Positions 8,928 to 18,792 of a stretch of 64,000 nucleotides of DNA are shown piece by piece. The DNA lies in assembly GCA_937862885.1 (NCBI GenBank), contig CALMEE010000136.1:1-64000 (forward strand), given 5' to 3'. The DNA comes from an uncultured Planctomycetaceae bacterium. GTDB taxonomy: Bacteria > Planctomycetota > Planctomycetia > Pirellulales > Pirellulaceae. The translations under genes were made by a program, and so were the position numbers. Every line of letters starts with the position of its first letter. Position 1 is the first letter of the stretch. Below the pieces are notes generated by a model. It was not told the origin of the DNA. It saw only the letters and a list, made by a program, of their open reading frames with translations, and searched no databases.

Positions 8928-9950
8928 ATGCGGAACAAATTGGATATTCCCCAAAATCCCACGATTGATGTGCATACGCATATTCTCCCTGAGACTTGGC
9001 CGAACTTAGCGGAACGCTACGGCTATGGCGGCTTCGTCGAACTTGTGCATTTCAGACCAGGTTGCGCGCGGATGATGATCGACGGCAAATTTTTCCGGGA
9101 GATCAATGCCAACTGTTGGGATGCTCAGGCAAGGATAGGAGACTGCGCCACACTGGGCGTCGACATGCAAGTTCTCTCAACGGTCCCCGTAATGTTCAGT
9201 TACTGGGCAAAACCACTCGATGCCCTGGACTTGTCCAGAATCTTGAACGATCACATCGCTTCACTGGTTCGCGACTTTCCCAATCGATTTTTCGGTCTGG
9301 GTACCGTCCCGTTACAGGCACCTGATTTAGCGATCAAAGAGCTAGAGCGGTGCATAAAAGAGCTTGGTCTTCAGGGAGTTGAAATCGGAACTCACGTCAA
9401 TGAATGGAACTTGTATGAACCTGCCCTGTTTCCGTTTTTTGAAGCGTGCCAAGAGCTTGGAGCGGCTATCTTCGTTCATCCATGGGATATGATGGGCAAA
9501 GAGCGCATGAACAAATACTGGTTACCCTGGCTGGTTGGCATGCCGGCGGAGACATCGCTCGCCGTCTGTTCCATGGTCTTCGGTGGCGTATTCGAACGAC
9601 TGCCCAAACTCAAGGTATGTTTTGCGCATGGCGGAGGTTCGTTTTTGCCCACGTTAGGTAGAATCGATCATGCGTTCCAAGTTCGGCCGGATCTTTGCGC
9701 GATCGATATTGATATGCGTCCCAGCCATTATCTCGATCGATTTTACCTAGACACGATTGTCCACGATCAAAAGATGTTGCGGTTCTTGATCGACGTGATG
9801 ACGCCGAATCGTCTGGCATTGGGAACAGACTATCCGTTCCCGCTGGGTGAATTAGTACCGGGCAAGCTGTTGGATTCGCTGACCGATTTGGAAACGGCCG
9901 CCAAATTCCGCATCCGTGGCGGAACGGCGCTAGAATGGTTGGGCTATTAA
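8928..9950 (+). CDS. 2-amino-3-carboxymuconate-6-semialdehyde decarboxylase (ACMSD) family amidohydrolase
   Basis: The 340-residue product belongs to the amidohydrolase-2 family and matches ACMSD closely. It carries the metal-binding DVHTHILPE at residues 14-22, the ACMSD-like [18 protein letters not shown] and [19 protein letters not shown] near 84-98, [17 protein letters not shown]-like [18 protein letters not shown] near 180-188, [11 protein letters not shown], and the C-terminal [11 protein letters not shown] with the catalytic aspartate. ACMSD decarboxylates the kynurenine-pathway intermediate ACMS to 2-aminomuconate semialdehyde. Its partner RidA gene immediately upstream fits the next deamination stage. 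Other steps (3-hydroxyanthranilate dioxygenase, semialdehyde dehydrogenase) are not in the window. Start ATG at 8928. Confidence 0.87.
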   Translation: MRNKLDIPQNPTIDVHTHILPETWPNLAERYGYGGFVELVHFRPGCARMMIDGKFFREINANCWDAQARIGDCATLGVDMQVLSTVPVMFSYWAKPLDALDLSRILNDHIASLVRDFPNRFFGLGTVPLQAPDLAIKELERCIKELGLQGVEIGTHVNEWNLYEPALFPFFEACQELGAAIFVHPWDMMGKERMNKYWLPWLVGMPAETSLAVCSMVFGGVFERLPKLKVCFAHGGGSFLPTLGRIDHAFQVRPDLCAIDIDMRPSHYLDRFYLDTIVHDQKMLRFLIDVMTPNRLALGTDYPFPLGELVPGKLLDSLTDLETAAKFRIRGGTALEWLGY

Positions 9951-10041
9951 CGCGTCAACGCGAGTGACGTCGCTTTACGTTAGCGGCAGCGGCAACTGAG
10001 GAAACTCACGTTGCTCCATGACTTCGCAAGAGGGCAGCAGC

Positions 10042-11796
10042 CTATTTTGCTTCTCGTTTGATCATCTCAATCAGTGCATTGGCAGACGTATATTTGCCGA
10101 CCACCGTGCTGCGCGGAAAGATCAGCTTGGGAATGACGCCTTTTCCGACTCGGTTGTAGAGTTCTGAATGTCTTTCGATGTACTGATTGACGATGTCTTT
10201 GCTCAACTCGACATCCAGCTTGTCTTTTCCGACCAATTCTTGTGCTTTCGTGGCGGCATCAGCTTTTGAAGGAGCGCGGGTTCCTTCGAACATCCAATTG
10301 TGGAACTCAGACAATTTCGCTGGGTCAATCCGCCAAACGGCAACAGCCAATTTTGCCAAGTCGCAGGCTTCCGCGTGCACGGCGTGGTCAGCGGCATTGT
10401 ACTTATTGCAGGCGGAGTTCATTGGAACCGGCAAGAGGATTACGGCCAAGTCCTCGCCCATCGCATCTTTAGCGCCTTTTACGGCATTGTGAGTCTCGCG
10501 GCAATGAGCACATGTGTAATCGAACATCTCAACCAAGATATAGCGGGCTTTTGGATTGCCGACCATCGGCCAGTGAGCCGCATTCAACTGGATCGAACCA
10601 CCACGTAGGGAAACGATTCGCGGAGCTTCATCTTGTTTGCTTTTTGCTTCGTCGGTTTGCTCAGAATTGTCTTGCTGGACTTCCGAACTCGGTGCCGTTT
10701 GCGACTCTGCCTCGGTCACAGTCTTGCGAAGCGGGTTCCCGTCAACCGAAGTGAGCAGCATTGAATTTGACTTGAGGCCACTGAACAAAGTTGCCATCAA
10801 GTAGCCTCGGCTGTTCGACCGATTTCCCTGCCGATTTGAACCCGCCTTGAATCCGCGCGAGGAAGACAATCGCCTTGCTTCAATTCGATCAATTCGATAC
10901 ATGGCCTGTGCTTGGGTGTCGATATCGGCACCAAACGGCGGTGCTTCAAACAGTCGATCCTGCTCTGGGGTTGTATCGCCCGAGTCACTGGGTGCCTCGA
11001 AAGGCGCTTCAAATGTTGCATCCGCTGGCGCATCAAATGGTGCCTCGAACGTGGCCTCTGGTTTCGAATTGACGTCATCCCATTTTTCGATATCAAATGA
11101 ATCGGCTGGCTTTACAAAGGTCTGTGTCACCGCCAAAATCGCTACCGAAAACAAAGCCAACGAACCAGCAAACATGGTCGATTTTGCGCCAAGCGGCTGT
11201 TTCCATAACATGATACCCGCCAAAGCCAATCCGCAACTATGGGCACCCAAGCAATATGGGCATAGATGCTCGACAGAAAAAACTTGAATGCAAATGAACC
11301 AGATACCTGCGGCGGCGGCTGTAAAGGAACATGTCAGCAGTACAAATAACGCAAAAGAACGTTTGCGCTCGGAAGCAACAAATCTGGGGGCCCAGGCCGA
11401 AACCAACAGGCACAAATATATCGCAAACGCCGGGGCGGAAACTGGGATTCCGAAAATCTTCGACCACTTGCTTGTTAAAACGTGCGTACAATCGAAGACC
11501 GACCCACCACACCCCGCTACCGCTGAAGCCGTAAAGCCGAAATACGATAAGTAACCAGCGATTCCCAGCGCAATCAGGCTGATAAGCGTAATCAACCAAG
11601 TGATCCCAAGTCCAAGCTGAACTTCACCTGAGCCGGCCGACAAACCGGCCGCCGCAAGTTGACCATGTTTCGGTGGGACAGAAAACGCAAGGTTTTGTGC
11701 ACCGTGAATCAACGCATCGTTGGTCGGTGCATTTTGTCGATTTTCAAAGGAGCGATAAGAGCTGTTGCTACGCATCGGTTTAGACTCAAATAACAT
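10042..11796 (-). CDS. VKOR-DsbA-like disulfide-forming fusion protein
   Basis: The 584-residue membrane protein fuses a vitamin K epoxide reductase domain to a thioredoxin-fold domain. In the VKOR part (about 60-230) are several membrane helices, the loop cysteines Cys96 and Cys103 (CGGSVFDC) and the quinone-side CPYC at 179-182. The C-terminal part (about 400-584) is DsbA/DsbG-like, with the active site FDYTCAHC at 425-432 and the cis-proline loop KGVIPKLIF near 552-560. VKOR reoxidises its thioredoxin partner with quinone to make disulfides in exported proteins. The 170-residue linker is unusual: acidic, Pro-rich, with a duplicated TFEAPF.AP repeat near 249-269, followed by a basic Ser/Arg patch. 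It is transcribed alone. Family assignment is firm; the start could also be the internal ATG at 11775. Confidence 0.88.
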   Translation of the reverse strand: MLFESKPMRSNSSYRSFENRQNAPTNDALIHGAQNLAFSVPPKHGQLAAAGLSAGSGEVQLGLGITWLITLISLIALGIAGYLSYFGFTASAVAGCGGSVFDCTHVLTSKWSKIFGIPVSAPAFAIYLCLLVSAWAPRFVASERKRSFALFVLLTCSFTAAAAGIWFICIQVFSVEHLCPYCLGAHSCGLALAGIMLWKQPLGAKSTMFAGSLALFSVAILAVTQTFVKPADSFDIEKWDDVNSKPEATFEAPFDAPADATFEAPFEAPSDSGDTTPEQDRLFEAPPFGADIDTQAQAMYRIDRIEARRLSSSRGFKAGSNRQGNRSNSRGYLMATLFSGLKSNSMLLTSVDGNPLRKTVTEAESQTAPSSEVQQDNSEQTDEAKSKQDEAPRIVSLRGGSIQLNAAHWPMVGNPKARYILVEMFDYTCAHCRETHNAVKGAKDAMGEDLAVILLPVPMNSACNKYNAADHAVHAEACDLAKLAVAVWRIDPAKLSEFHNWMFEGTRAPSKADAATKAQELVGKDKLDVELSKDIVNQYIERHSELYNRVGKGVIPKLIFPRSTVVGKYTSANALIEMIKREAK

Positions 11797-12687
11797 TAAA
11801 AGGGGGAATAACAGGGTCCGGTTTCAACATCGCATAAACTTCACAGATTCCACGAGCCATTTTTTCAGAATCAATCGCTCGACACCTCGAATTCAGGCCG
11901 AATTGCATCGGCTGTTGGAAACCAAAGCAGTAGCGGATTCCTATCAACACAATCGCTCAGCTCACAAAAAGTGGCTGCATTGGATCACCTAGATGATCGT
12001 GGAGCCCATCCAAGCGTACAAACTATTTTTGCACTTAATTGCGCGTAGCAACCCCATTTTGTTCACGAAAAAGTTGGGATTTATTGAGTTTCGACAGTTC
12101 CTGTTCGAAAAAATCTCAACTTCATAAGTCTTTACCCAGCCCCTTTTATCCGTACCAATTTTGACCAAAAGAGTCTTGCCGACTGGTCACTTGGGGGAAA
12201 AACCTTCATGCACGCGTTTGTCAAATTGAATGCGCTCCGCAGCTTTTGCCGTGTATAGTCGATTTTTTCGGCAAATGCAATCGACGTTTTGAAAATTCCA
12301 GCCCCCTGCAGATCCAATACATCGCGCGACCCAATAACGTCACCTGACAAAAGAATCGCGCGAAAGGAATTGCGGTCTACCGCACTCGTTTATTCCAGCC
12401 AGGCTCTTGGGACGTCACCATATTCCGGATGTTGACCGGCGACAGCAAGCCATCCAATATCGCCTTTCAGATTCGTTGGCTTGAATTTGCGCTCAGGCCG
12501 AGACATGCGTAATCCTAGCCAGAACTATTTTTGAGATTTAAGACTCGACGAGTCCGGACTTGTCCACGCTTCGGCGAAAAATACGAACAGGAATAAGGGG
12601 CATACGACACCGTTAACTCGACCGAACGCTTGTTGCTGGGCCTTATCTTTATCTTTGTCGACACCACCAAAATATTGAGGAGCAAAA
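11797..12687. other. About 890 bases without a convincing gene
   Basis: The left side must hold the promoter of the VKOR fusion, the right side that of the unknown gene at 12688. Short frames on both strands lack start signals and recognisable sequence. No RNA element could be supported. Confidence 0.4.
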
Positions 12688-13290
12688 ATGATCAATTTAA
12701 ACACTACTCCCCCTTTTGAAGTTCCGAAGCACGCTAGGCAATTGTTCAACAGTTTGCATTCAAAGCGAGGCTCCCGCCAACCGGACGCCCGCAATGGATT
12801 TGGAGATATGACGATTGAGGAAGCTGCAGCCTGTGAAATAATCCACCAAATTACCGAACGAAGCACAATTTGCGGATCGGTTTCGATCACTAATCCGGAT
12901 CTAAATTCGCTATTGAAAATCGGACTAATCGTAGCGGCAAGTGTGCAACGGCGGTTTGGATTGACTGTCGGCTGGCTAAGCTCTCACGCAAACCGACTCC
13001 GGCATGTCGCCCATTTAAATCATTTCGAAGGTTATAACGTGGAAATTGCGTCGGTCATGATCAACCATGAAAATCTTCAATTCAATACGGTTGATTTGTT
13101 GGTTATCGATGGTGTGGAAGATTACGCGACTCCGGAACTCCAACGTTTCGATGAGCAATTTGAGCCGCAAATTGTTGTGGGATTGGCCGGGCAATCACCT
13201 CGTCCTAGCGTGTTGGACCTTTTCGATCACAATTTGGCCGTTGACTGGAATTGGAACGATCCAACCCACCTGTATGGGAGTTTAACTTAA
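12688..13290 (+). CDS. Hypothetical protein, 200 residues
   Basis: I do not recognise a family. The ATG is preceded by GAGGAG at a good distance (ttgaggagcaaaaatg), which supports a translated gene. The product is soluble, without signal peptide or membrane helix. It has a Rossmann-like or P-loop-like look: a hydrophobic helix LLKIGLIVAASVQRRFG, then a strand ending in LLVIDGVEDY (about residues 138-147) that resembles a Walker B or switch strand. No Walker A motif is present. The tail DWNWNDPTHLYG is rich in aromatic and acidic residues. It is flanked by a long spacer and converges on the PQQ-protein gene at 13423. Regulation and partners are unknown. Confidence 0.6.
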   Translation: MINLNTTPPFEVPKHARQLFNSLHSKRGSRQPDARNGFGDMTIEEAAACEIIHQITERSTICGSVSITNPDLNSLLKIGLIVAASVQRRFGLTVGWLSSHANRLRHVAHLNHFEGYNVEIASVMINHENLQFNTVDLLVIDGVEDYATPELQRFDEQFEPQIVVGLAGQSPRPSVLDLFDHNLAVDWNWNDPTHLYGSLT

Positions 13291-13422
13291 CCCCGCCGTT
13301 TCAACGTCAGCAACCGGGCGGACCGTTTTCTAAGCAGCTCTGGCGTTCGGTCAAAAGCACAGATCGCAAGGGAACTGAAATTACGTTCCCAATGCAACCA
13401 AGTTTACTGGTGACCTTATCTT

Positions 13423-15075
13423 CTATTCAACCGCGGCGCGAATCGCAAACAACCGATTGCGATTCGCAATGAACATCGTATCATTGGCGACAATCGGAGT
13501 CGTAAAGATGGCGGTCTCCATTGATACTTCCGACAGGATTTCCATTTCCGTCGAGGCCTTGAAAATGTAGACCAATCCGTCCGCGTTGGTGATGAACACC
13601 CAGTCATTGAGAATCAGCGGAGAGGCCCAACATTCTGACATCATGTCGTATGTCCAATACGCTTTCCCAGTCTTGGCGTTTACACAATGAAACACGCCGC
13701 TAAAGTCGGCAATAAAAAGCAAATCATTCTTGATGGCAACTGAGCCACAAGTGCGATGCATGGCCGTTTCATGTTCATCTGGATTCTCACCGACATAGTG
13801 CCAAACAACGGCCGAGTTGGGATTTGCGCGCTCAAAATCTCCTTCTTCCTCTTCCAAAGCTTGCAGCCTCTTGTGAGGAATTGGAGTATCCACATCGCTT
13901 TTGTTAAACACCAATGTTGGACTGACATCACCGCGTTTGTTCGGGTCAATGCACCACAAATGTCCTTCGCCTTCGCCGTGTTCCGGATCTTCGCCCACAG
14001 CTACAAATACAAGCCCGTCATAGATCACTGGCGTGCCGATAATGTGATTACGATCCGAAGCGCGACTCAGTCGATAACGCGAAGCTTTAGGATTACAGTC
14101 AAACTTCCAAAGCAATTTACTTTTTCCGTTATCGCCTTCTGGATCAAATGAATAGACCCATCCGTCGCCTGCACCAAAAATAACTTGAGGTTGGCCTCCC
14201 AGCACCGCGTAAGTGGGGGACGACCACTGGCCATGTAACACATTGCTTCCAGGGGAATTGTCGGTCCACAAGACCTCACCGGTGTCTCGGTCTAAACAGA
14301 GAAAACTTGGTGCTTCAGCGGCGGGCAAAACAATATGTCCCTCATCGACGCCGTTCGAGGTATTCACGAACAGATACCGACCAGCACTAGTTATGGAGCA
14401 GCTACACATATTGTGTTGGGAAACCCCTAGCTGTTTCATCATGTCCAGTTTCCAGATGACATCAGCTTCATCCGGATTCTCGTTGGGCTCATCCTGATAG
14501 GGGCCATTGTTGACGCCATCGCGAAACCCTTCAGTGTCCAGACAGATTACTTCACCTCGACTCGATACAAACCACAATCGGTTCCCATCGACCAGAGGTG
14601 CCGAGCAAATCCCTTGATCGGGCCAGTCGTGGACTCGGCCGGTCGGTAACTTTTCACTGGAATGTTGCCACAGAAATTCGCCCGTTGCTTCATCGAAGCA
14701 AAGCAGGACTCCTAGGTCGATACTACTTGGATACCTCTCCAAATAACCAGCCCCGTTGTTGGTGCCTACATAAACTTTTCCATTGGCCACGATCGGATTG
14801 CCGTAGGTTTCCGAACCGAGCGGAACTGACCAGACGATATTTTCGCCCGAATGAATGTCCCAATTCAATGGAATACCGGTGGCCTTCACGACATTGTTTT
14901 TCAGCGGCGAAAGGGCCCATTGCGGACAATCTTTTGGCCCCACATCCAAGTCAGCAATCGCGTTGCGCACTTCATCGGTAGGATCATATCCGCCATGCTG
15001 AGCCATAACCTGAGGACCGATTACAACCCCCAGCGAGCTTAGACAAACCGCGAGCGACAAAAGAAGAAAACGCAT
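13423..15075 (-). CDS. Exported PQQ-like beta-propeller protein
   Basis: The 550-residue protein has a typical signal peptide (MRFLLLSLAVCLSSLGVVIG, cleavage probably after QVMA near residue 25). A chain of PQQ-type propeller blades follows, recognised by repeats of the form A.G..LW or TGEVLWTD (FDEATGEFLWQ, LDRDTGEVLWTD, NAKTGKAYWTYD, IFKASTEMEILSEV). The blades fold as an eight-bladed propeller in the cell envelope or periplasm. Planctomycetes have many such proteins, most without a proven cofactor. It is the second gene of a pair with the larger propeller gene 62 bases upstream, so the two may work together. Catalytic Asp/Glu residues of true quinoprotein dehydrogenases were not identified. 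Confidence 0.8.
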   Translation of the reverse strand: MRFLLLSLAVCLSSLGVVIGPQVMAQHGGYDPTDEVRNAIADLDVGPKDCPQWALSPLKNNVVKATGIPLNWDIHSGENIVWSVPLGSETYGNPIVANGKVYVGTNNGAGYLERYPSSIDLGVLLCFDEATGEFLWQHSSEKLPTGRVHDWPDQGICSAPLVDGNRLWFVSSRGEVICLDTEGFRDGVNNGPYQDEPNENPDEADVIWKLDMMKQLGVSQHNMCSCSITSAGRYLFVNTSNGVDEGHIVLPAAEAPSFLCLDRDTGEVLWTDNSPGSNVLHGQWSSPTYAVLGGQPQVIFGAGDGWVYSFDPEGDNGKSKLLWKFDCNPKASRYRLSRASDRNHIIGTPVIYDGLVFVAVGEDPEHGEGEGHLWCIDPNKRGDVSPTLVFNKSDVDTPIPHKRLQALEEEEGDFERANPNSAVVWHYVGENPDEHETAMHRTCGSVAIKNDLLFIADFSGVFHCVNAKTGKAYWTYDMMSECWASPLILNDWVFITNADGLVYIFKASTEMEILSEVSMETAIFTTPIVANDTMFIANRNRLFAIRAAVE

Positions 15076-15137
15076 TATTCAAAACTCCAGTTAAGGTCGA
15101 ACTGCAAAATTAGTCTCTTTGAACAAATCCACGACAA

Positions 15138-17378
15138 CTATTGATTGGCGAAGACTTGGACGTTGTCAATATAATATTCCGCTCTGGACGAATTGCCAAA
15201 CAATCCGGGGCTACCAATAACGTTCGGAGTTGCATCCGCTGCCTCAATTGCCCAATCGCCGGGTTCCGGTTCCCCGCGTTTCCACACTTTGCCGCGCAGA
15301 ATCGCACTGCCATCTTTGTTTTCACTTTGAAACTTCATTGTGTACCAGACATTCGCTTGCCAATCAAACGGAATCGTCTTGGCAAATCTCAGTTCCAGCC
15401 GTGGCGTCCAGGAGCGAATTTGCAATTGGTTACTTGCCATCAAATCCAACGTGTAGCGTTGGTTGATCAGCCCCATATCAGCCCGCATGCCTTGCTGTTC
15501 CGTCGCGTAGAAATCCGCTTGAATGGTATAGTCGTGCAAATTGGCGTGCCCCATCCAAGACTGGCTGCGTGTTCCCTTTGGGATGGTGCTCACCTTCACC
15601 AACATTTTTTCGCCATCCAGTTCTGCGGGTTGATGGCGATAGGCGGCACCGATCCATGTGCCCGGAACCTGACCATCATTGAAGTCGAACTTCCAGGGGA
15701 GCGGGGGTACAATGCGGGCTCTCGCTTGACTGCTGATGCCATTAAAGGTGGCCGAGACCATGACGACCGAATGTGCATTGTCGTTAGGTGCCACATAATT
15801 TCCGGCAGCGCTCAACGAACCGACCCCCTGCAATTCAAACTTCGCCTCAACGTTCCCCAGAAATTGTCCGACCTCGTTGAACGATAATACTCGGTAGTCC
15901 ACCTTGTCGCCTGGATTCAATAAGCCTTCGACCGGAACAATCTGGATATGAGCGACAGTTCGATCAGTCAGAGGAGCTTCTGGCGGTGCCTGGGGAACTG
16001 GATCCGATTGCACCTCAGCATCTGGCAAACCGATGCAGTAGAGCCCTTCTGTCGTCGTCAGATATATCCGTCCTCGATAGGCAATCGGTGAAGAGAAAAT
16101 TTCGTCTTGGGGTAAACGCACGCGACTCAGTTGCTCAAGTCCCTGGTCAGTCGGCCTAAAAATCCATACGTTACCATTTGCTTCGGCGCAATAGATTTTT
16201 CCATCCGCATATAGGAGCGAACCGAACATTGTGCGACCGACTTTTTTCTCATGCAAAATTTTTCCGGTTGCCGGGTCGATTGTGAGTATGGTCGCACCAT
16301 CTTCAACCATATACAACCGTCCATCAACCAATAGTGGCGCGCTACGATTTATGGTTTTGTAGTTGATTTTCCATAGCAATTCCTCTTCTTGGATTTGTCC
16401 CAATTTGCGTCCATCCAAGGCGAACGCCGCGCCGAGAATATTCGTATCCGCACGATTCTTCTCTGCATGTCCGCAATACACCATGCCATCGACGACCAGC
16501 GGCGTTGTATTGAATCCGCGGGCTGAAGCATCATACCACCAAATGATCTTTCCCGTGCGAGGTTGAAACGCATACAAGGCACCATCGGAAGACCCAACCA
16601 CCATCGCAGCTTGACCGTTGAATGTCGTGAAGATCGGTGTGCTGTAGGTTGTGTCTTCCGGACGTACACGGGTACTTGTGAACCAAATAGCCTCACCGGT
16701 CAATTTGTCGAAAGCCACAAATCGATGCGCTGGAACCGCATTCGCACCATATTGCGTCATCACGCCACTGACGATGACTAGGTTTTCAAACACCACGGGA
16801 AAATTGGTTCTTCCTCCGTAGGTACTGAGCAAGCCATATTCCTCGCTCATCGATCGTTCCCAGATAATCTCGCCTGTTTCTCCGTTCAAACATTGGAATA
16901 GGCAGCCCAACCCCAAGACATAGACGTTTCCAGTCGCCGGATCTCCGATTACGGCAGACCAACCGACGCGTTCCGCTGGCCCGTCCGATAAGAACACATT
17001 GTGCACGCTCTCCCAAATCAATTCGCCGGTTGCTGCGTCCACACAAACGGTTCGTTCACCTTCTTTATTGGTTTCGGGATGCGAACGCGTAACGAAATAC
17101 AGTCTGCCGTTCATGGCAATCGGTGTACAACGTGTTGCAAACTCCGGTTTCATCCAAACCAAATTCTCTCCTTTTGGCGACCAATCCGCTGGAAGATTCT
17201 TCTCGCGCGAAATGCCATTCAACTCAGGGCCACGCCAATGAACCCAATCGGCAACATCGTTGGCGACCAAACTCGGAGCAACCAAAAACGTGGTGGCGAC
17301 AACCGATATGATCACTTGGCAAATGGCCAATAGACGACAGGCATTACCACCAACCGATTTCATAGGCTTAGTTTTCAT
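15138..17378 (-). CDS. Exported PQQ-like beta-propeller protein with C-terminal beta-sandwich domain
   Basis: The 746-residue product has an N-terminal signal segment (hydrophobic residues 13-40, LLAICQVIISVVATTFLVAPS). A propeller of about 400 residues follows with the blade signatures CVDAATGELIWES, LNGETGEIIWER, FDKLTGEAIWFTS, FQPRTGKIIWWYD and IDPATGKILHEKK. Near 480-560 there is a predicted immunoglobulin-like linker (VDYRVLSFNEVGQFLGNVEA). The last 170 residues (from about FDFNDGQVPGTW) look like a laminin-G or DUF1080-like jelly roll (ANLHDYTIQADFYA, WYTMKFQSEN, YYIDNVQVF) that often binds sugars. The ATG at 17378 has a GAGGA ribosome site five bases before it. It is the first gene of a two-gene unit with 13423-15075. 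Confidence 0.8.
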   Translation of the reverse strand: MKTKPMKSVGGNACRLLAICQVIISVVATTFLVAPSLVANDVADWVHWRGPELNGISREKNLPADWSPKGENLVWMKPEFATRCTPIAMNGRLYFVTRSHPETNKEGERTVCVDAATGELIWESVHNVFLSDGPAERVGWSAVIGDPATGNVYVLGLGCLFQCLNGETGEIIWERSMSEEYGLLSTYGGRTNFPVVFENLVIVSGVMTQYGANAVPAHRFVAFDKLTGEAIWFTSTRVRPEDTTYSTPIFTTFNGQAAMVVGSSDGALYAFQPRTGKIIWWYDASARGFNTTPLVVDGMVYCGHAEKNRADTNILGAAFALDGRKLGQIQEEELLWKINYKTINRSAPLLVDGRLYMVEDGATILTIDPATGKILHEKKVGRTMFGSLLYADGKIYCAEANGNVWIFRPTDQGLEQLSRVRLPQDEIFSSPIAYRGRIYLTTTEGLYCIGLPDAEVQSDPVPQAPPEAPLTDRTVAHIQIVPVEGLLNPGDKVDYRVLSFNEVGQFLGNVEAKFELQGVGSLSAAGNYVAPNDNAHSVVMVSATFNGISSQARARIVPPLPWKFDFNDGQVPGTWIGAAYRHQPAELDGEKMLVKVSTIPKGTRSQSWMGHANLHDYTIQADFYATEQQGMRADMGLINQRYTLDLMASNQLQIRSWTPRLELRFAKTIPFDWQANVWYTMKFQSENKDGSAILRGKVWKRGEPEPGDWAIEAADATPNVIGSPGLFGNSSRAEYYIDNVQVFANQ

Positions 17379-18048
17379 GAGTTCCTCATAGATATTGATG
17401 CTCGATAGCCAACGTCATTGTGGCTCAGCCAAACTTGTAGAGGGTGTTTGGCCAGGCATGTCGTCGCTGTAAATTTATCCAATTATGCTTGATTTTATAC
17501 ACGTGAACAACATGCACGTGACATTCAGATGATGACTGATTCGTTCACATCATTTAGCCGTTGAAGCGACTCCCAACATGCTTGATGTCTAGATTATGTG
17601 GGAACCAAGCGTTCGCCCTTCACGGGCATTCTTTTTGAGCCCAGTTTGAATATTGAGCCCAATGCAACATTATTAACGAAAGAATGGTGACTTACCAGGG
17701 CAAGCAATTTGCCCAAGTGATTGGGGTTACAATCAAAATACGTTTTGTGTGCGGCTTCGCCAATACCTGTTCAAAACATCCAAGGTAATCGATTAACGTC
17801 AATTTTCCACGAATGTCGTGTCTCCCAGGCAAACATTTGCAGAAGCCGATGCAAGTCACATGCTACGAACGAGTACTAGGTGGTTCTACGTGACACCGCG
17901 CCACGATATTGAACGTACGTGCAATTCCGCGCGCTGCATCTTGAATAAACTTGGAGGGCGATCATGTGACGAATCGAGCCATGTCGATTTTCCGTTGCTC
18001 AAACTTCAATGACTCGTCGATGCCAACTGCCTATCGAGCGACACAGGC
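17379..18048. other. Upstream region of the PQQ gene pair, no gene seen
   Basis: This region of 670 bases carries the promoter of the leftward PQQ pair. It holds only short frames without starts I can support. A G/C-containing repeat around 17611-17631 (cgcccttcacgggc) is too weak to call. Confidence 0.4.
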
Positions 18049-18345
18049 TCAGTTTGTCAGCGATTGGTTTGCAACGCGCTGCCCAATAATCGAGACGTAG
18101 GTCGTCAATGTCGCAGTGTTATCGAACTCGCGCAACAGTTGAAAGTCGTTTTGCCGCAGCTGCCTAAATACGGCGGTAACTAGGCGCTGCTTCAGGTTCA
18201 TATCGGCGATGTCAATTCCCGATTCCAACATGCACGATTCCACAACTTTTGTAACTTGCGGCAAGCAGTGGTCGACAAAATTCTCCCAGCCGAAGGACTG
18301 TCCGGACAAACACTCGGTCAAAATTTTTTCACTCTCGGTATTCAT
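18049..18345 (-). CDS. Sigma-factor-region-2-like protein, 98 residues
   Basis: From the ATG at 18345 the product reads like the N-terminal third of planctomycete ECF-type sigma factors: ILTECLSGQSFGWENFVDHC followed by VTAVFRQLRQNDFQLLREFD and LTTYVSIIGQRVANQSL. This corresponds to sigma region 2.1-2.3, the part that binds the core enzyme clamp. Full sigma factors continue with region 2.4 and a region 4 helix-turn-helix. This one stops at 98 residues, and no continuation is open downstream. It may be a broken sigma gene, or a small protein that binds core polymerase without directing it. The frame is open upstream to 18525, but that part looks non-conserved. No anti-sigma gene is adjacent. 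Confidence 0.55.
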   Translation of the reverse strand: MNTESEKILTECLSGQSFGWENFVDHCLPQVTKVVESCMLESGIDIADMNLKQRLVTAVFRQLRQNDFQLLREFDNTATLTTYVSIIGQRVANQSLTN

Positions 18346-18792
18346 GCTCGACTGCATAATTTGCTGTGGTTTCCGTACTAATTGTAGCGATTTGCTCGCT
18401 TTTGGCAAAAGTGGTGCGATGGCGGTTTCGCTTGCACTTGAATTGTCAAAAAATGCCCTACAGAAATGCCACAAACCAGCCGAGTAGTTTACTTGACACG
18501 TGTGATGAGTGACTTTACGATTCACGCTAAGGCAAGCTTAATACATGTCGGTTTATTGGAAAAAATTGCGGGAATTCTCACTCAATTTACCGCGCTGACT
18601 TGGTGATAATAGAAGTGCGGAGCTTGGGTGTTTTTCACGATAGTTGCCGCATCACTTGCCGAACTGATTAGCGTCCAGCTTCAGTTTGATCAATGTTGAT
18701 GGTTTTGGTGATGGCTCGGTCTACCGCCAAAGTCGTCCTGGACGCAAAGCACATTTTTGAAGTGATTCACAATTCGATTCAAGGAGTTATTG
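18346..18792. other. Divergent intergenic region before the ferredoxin gene
   Basis: About 450 bases lie between the leftward sigma-like gene and the rightward ferredoxin gene. Promoters for both must be here. No further gene or RNA fold is supported. Confidence 0.4.

Noticed and set aside
15141-15887. 248-codon plus-strand frame
   Set aside because: Antisense to the C-terminal domain of the PQQ-propeller gene; the amino-acid content is atypical and no homology is recognised.
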